Shown one piece after another: positions 4,839 through 5,755 of a DNA stretch of 5,755 nt. The position numbers and the translations under genes are program-made. The notes beneath the pieces were generated by a model. The model saw only the letters and a program-made list of their open reading frames with translations, made no database searches and was not told where the DNA came from. The stretch is from contig JASUSX010000141.1 of NCBI GenBank assembly GCA_030445875.1, positions 1-5,755 of the forward strand. Direction: 5' to 3'. Within the stretch, counting starts at the first letter, position 1; every line of letters starts with the position of its first letter. The stretch comes from Clostridia bacterium (lineage in GTDB: Bacteria > Bacillota > DSM-521 > Neomoorellales > Neomoorellaceae).

Positions 4839-5735
4839 ATGGCAGTAATGCGCTCGGTCCTGTACGTCCCGGGAAATAACCCCAAGATGGTTGCGAAAGC
4901 GCCTTCTTTCCCGGCGGACATTATTACCCTCGACCTGGAGGATTCCGTACCGCCTGCGGAAAAGGAAAACGCCCGTAATATCATCCGGGAGAACCTGAAA
5001 GCAGCCGGGGCTGGCGGCTCAGAGGTTTATGTCCGCATCAACAACTGGGAAACCGAGATGACCAATGACGACCTGGAAGCCGTCGTCTACGAAGGCCTGA
5101 GCGGTGTTACCCTGGCCAAATGCGGCCATCCTGATAACGTTAAACGCCTGGACTGGAAACTGGAGGAACTGGAACGGCGCCGGGGCTTACCCATCGGCAG
5201 CATCAAGGTTTCCCTGCTCCTGGAGACGGCCAAAGGTGTTATTAATGCCTATGAATCCTGCATCGCCAGCCCGCGGGTAGTCAGCGCTATCTTTGGCGCC
5301 GTCGACTACTGCAAGGATATGCGCGTCAAATTAACCTCCGAGGGTAAAGAGCAGGAGTACGCCCGCTCCCACATCGCGGTAGCTGCCCGTGCCGCCGGTA
5401 TCGTGGCCATTGACTGCCCCTTCGTCGCCTTCCAGGATATGGAGGCCTTTGAGAAGAGCGTTCTCCAGGGCCGGCAGATGGGTTATGAAGGCCGGATGCT
5501 GATCCATCCCAGCCAGGTGGAGCCTGCCAACAGGCTGTACGCCCCCGACCCGGCCGATGTAGAGTGGGCCCGCGGGGTAGTGAAGGCCTTTGAAGAGGAC
5601 GCTATCGCCAAGGGTAAAGCCGCCATTTCCTACCAGGGTAAGATGGTGGACACCCCGGTGTACCTCAACGCCAAGGATATTCTAAGCGCTTACGAAGAGA
5701 TCCAGGCCAAGGACGCCGCACGGAAGAACGCTTAA
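4839..5735 (+). CDS. CitE-type (HpcH/HpaI superfamily) CoA-ester lyase, probably malyl-, citramalyl- or citryl-CoA lyase
   Basis: The family performs reversible, Mg2+-dependent Claisen cleavage of hydroxyacyl-CoA esters to acetyl-CoA and an oxo-acid. The 298-residue TIM-barrel protein shows RSVLYVPGNNPKM (5-17), TLDLEDSVP...K...AR (30-46), VRIN (65-68; Arg66 is expected to bind the carboxylate), LLLETAKGV (126-134; Glu129) and FGAVDYCKDM (152-161; Asp156). Glu129 and Asp156 match the two metal ligands of CitE and malyl-CoA lyase. GRMLIHPSQVEPAN (478-series of the gene; bases 5494-5532) and GKMVDTPVY near the C-terminus are also family-typical. Length agrees with the stand-alone CitE-like and malyl-CoA lyases rather than with a citrate lyase complex; no citC, citD or citF genes are near. 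Its place behind an acyl-CoA ligase says it uses or makes that ligase's product. Malyl-, citramalyl- and citryl-CoA cannot be separated by reading alone. Confidence 0.88.
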   Translation: MAVMRSVLYVPGNNPKMVAKAPSFPADIITLDLEDSVPPAEKENARNIIRENLKAAGAGGSEVYVRINNWETEMTNDDLEAVVYEGLSGVTLAKCGHPDNVKRLDWKLEELERRRGLPIGSIKVSLLLETAKGVINAYESCIASPRVVSAIFGAVDYCKDMRVKLTSEGKEQEYARSHIAVAARAAGIVAIDCPFVAFQDMEAFEKSVLQGRQMGYEGRMLIHPSQVEPANRLYAPDPADVEWARGVVKAFEEDAIAKGKAAISYQGKMVDTPVYLNAKDILSAYEEIQAKDAARKNA

Positions 5736-5755
5736 ATTAGCATGGGATACAAACC
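5736..5755. other. Short non-coding end of the window
   Basis: Twenty bases follow the lyase stop. An ATG at 5742 has no ribosome-binding site and too little sequence follows to call a gene. No terminator is visible before the window ends, so the operon may continue. Confidence 0.4.

Noticed and set aside
2256..5735. 3-Sulfolactate, made by ComA/ComB and an analogue of malate, as substrate of the ligase-lyase pair
   Set aside because: The CoA thioester must form on the carboxylate beta to the hydroxyl-bearing carbon for Claisen cleavage; in sulfolactate that position is a sulfonate. A separate promoter also divides the two gene groups.
4839..5735. Citrate lyase beta subunit of a CitDEF complex
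   Set aside because: No citC, citD, citF or citG genes are adjacent; the neighbouring ligase subunits suit a free CoA-thioester substrate instead.

Overview
The window holds seven plus-strand genes and no mobile elements, RNA genes or CRISPR. The sequence is moderately GC-rich. It uses strong Gram-positive-type Shine-Dalgarno sequences (AGGAGG), one TTG start, and includes a UPF0756 membrane protein typical of Firmicutes. Together with a ComA/ComB pair outside the archaea, this suggests a spore-forming, anaerobic, Moorella-like member of the Firmicutes. That assignment is inference from sequence style and gene content, not from a database search.

Left part (1-2072). A 5'-truncated phosphosulfolactate synthase gene (comA) is followed by a hairpin that may be a terminator or attenuator. 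Next come 2-phosphosulfolactate phosphatase (comB) and a small UPF0756 (DUF441) integral membrane protein. ComA and ComB together convert phosphoenolpyruvate plus sulfite into (R)-3-sulfolactate. In methanogens this feeds coenzyme M; in Bacillus the sulfolactate accumulates in spores. No ComC, ComD or ComE is visible here, so the product in this organism is open.

Regulatory gap (2073-2255). An A/T-rich block, overlapping -10-like hexamers, a perfect TACCCC-TAT-GGGGTA inverted repeat like the operators of CsoR-family repressors, and a roughly 90-nt leader precede the second gene group. This looks like a new, regulated transcription unit.

Right part (2256-5735). Four tightly spaced genes form a probable operon: the beta (ATP-grasp) subunit of an NDP-forming acyl-CoA synthetase, a 99-residue seven-cysteine ferredoxin-like protein, the alpha (CoA-binding, phosphohistidine) subunit, and a CitE/HpcH-HpaI-type CoA-ester lyase. 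Both ligase subunits keep the nucleotide, metal and phosphohistidine residues of succinyl-CoA synthetase. In the acyl-acid-binding loops, however, they differ from SucCD and resemble ATP-citrate lyase. With the downstream CitE-type lyase, the simplest model is a two-step system: a hydroxy-acid (malate, citramalate or citrate) is activated to its CoA thioester at the expense of ATP, then cleaved to acetyl-CoA and an oxo-acid (glyoxylate, pyruvate or oxaloacetate), or the reverse. The iron-sulfur protein between the two ligase subunits is not part of any standard form of this pathway that I know and is the most novel element of the window.
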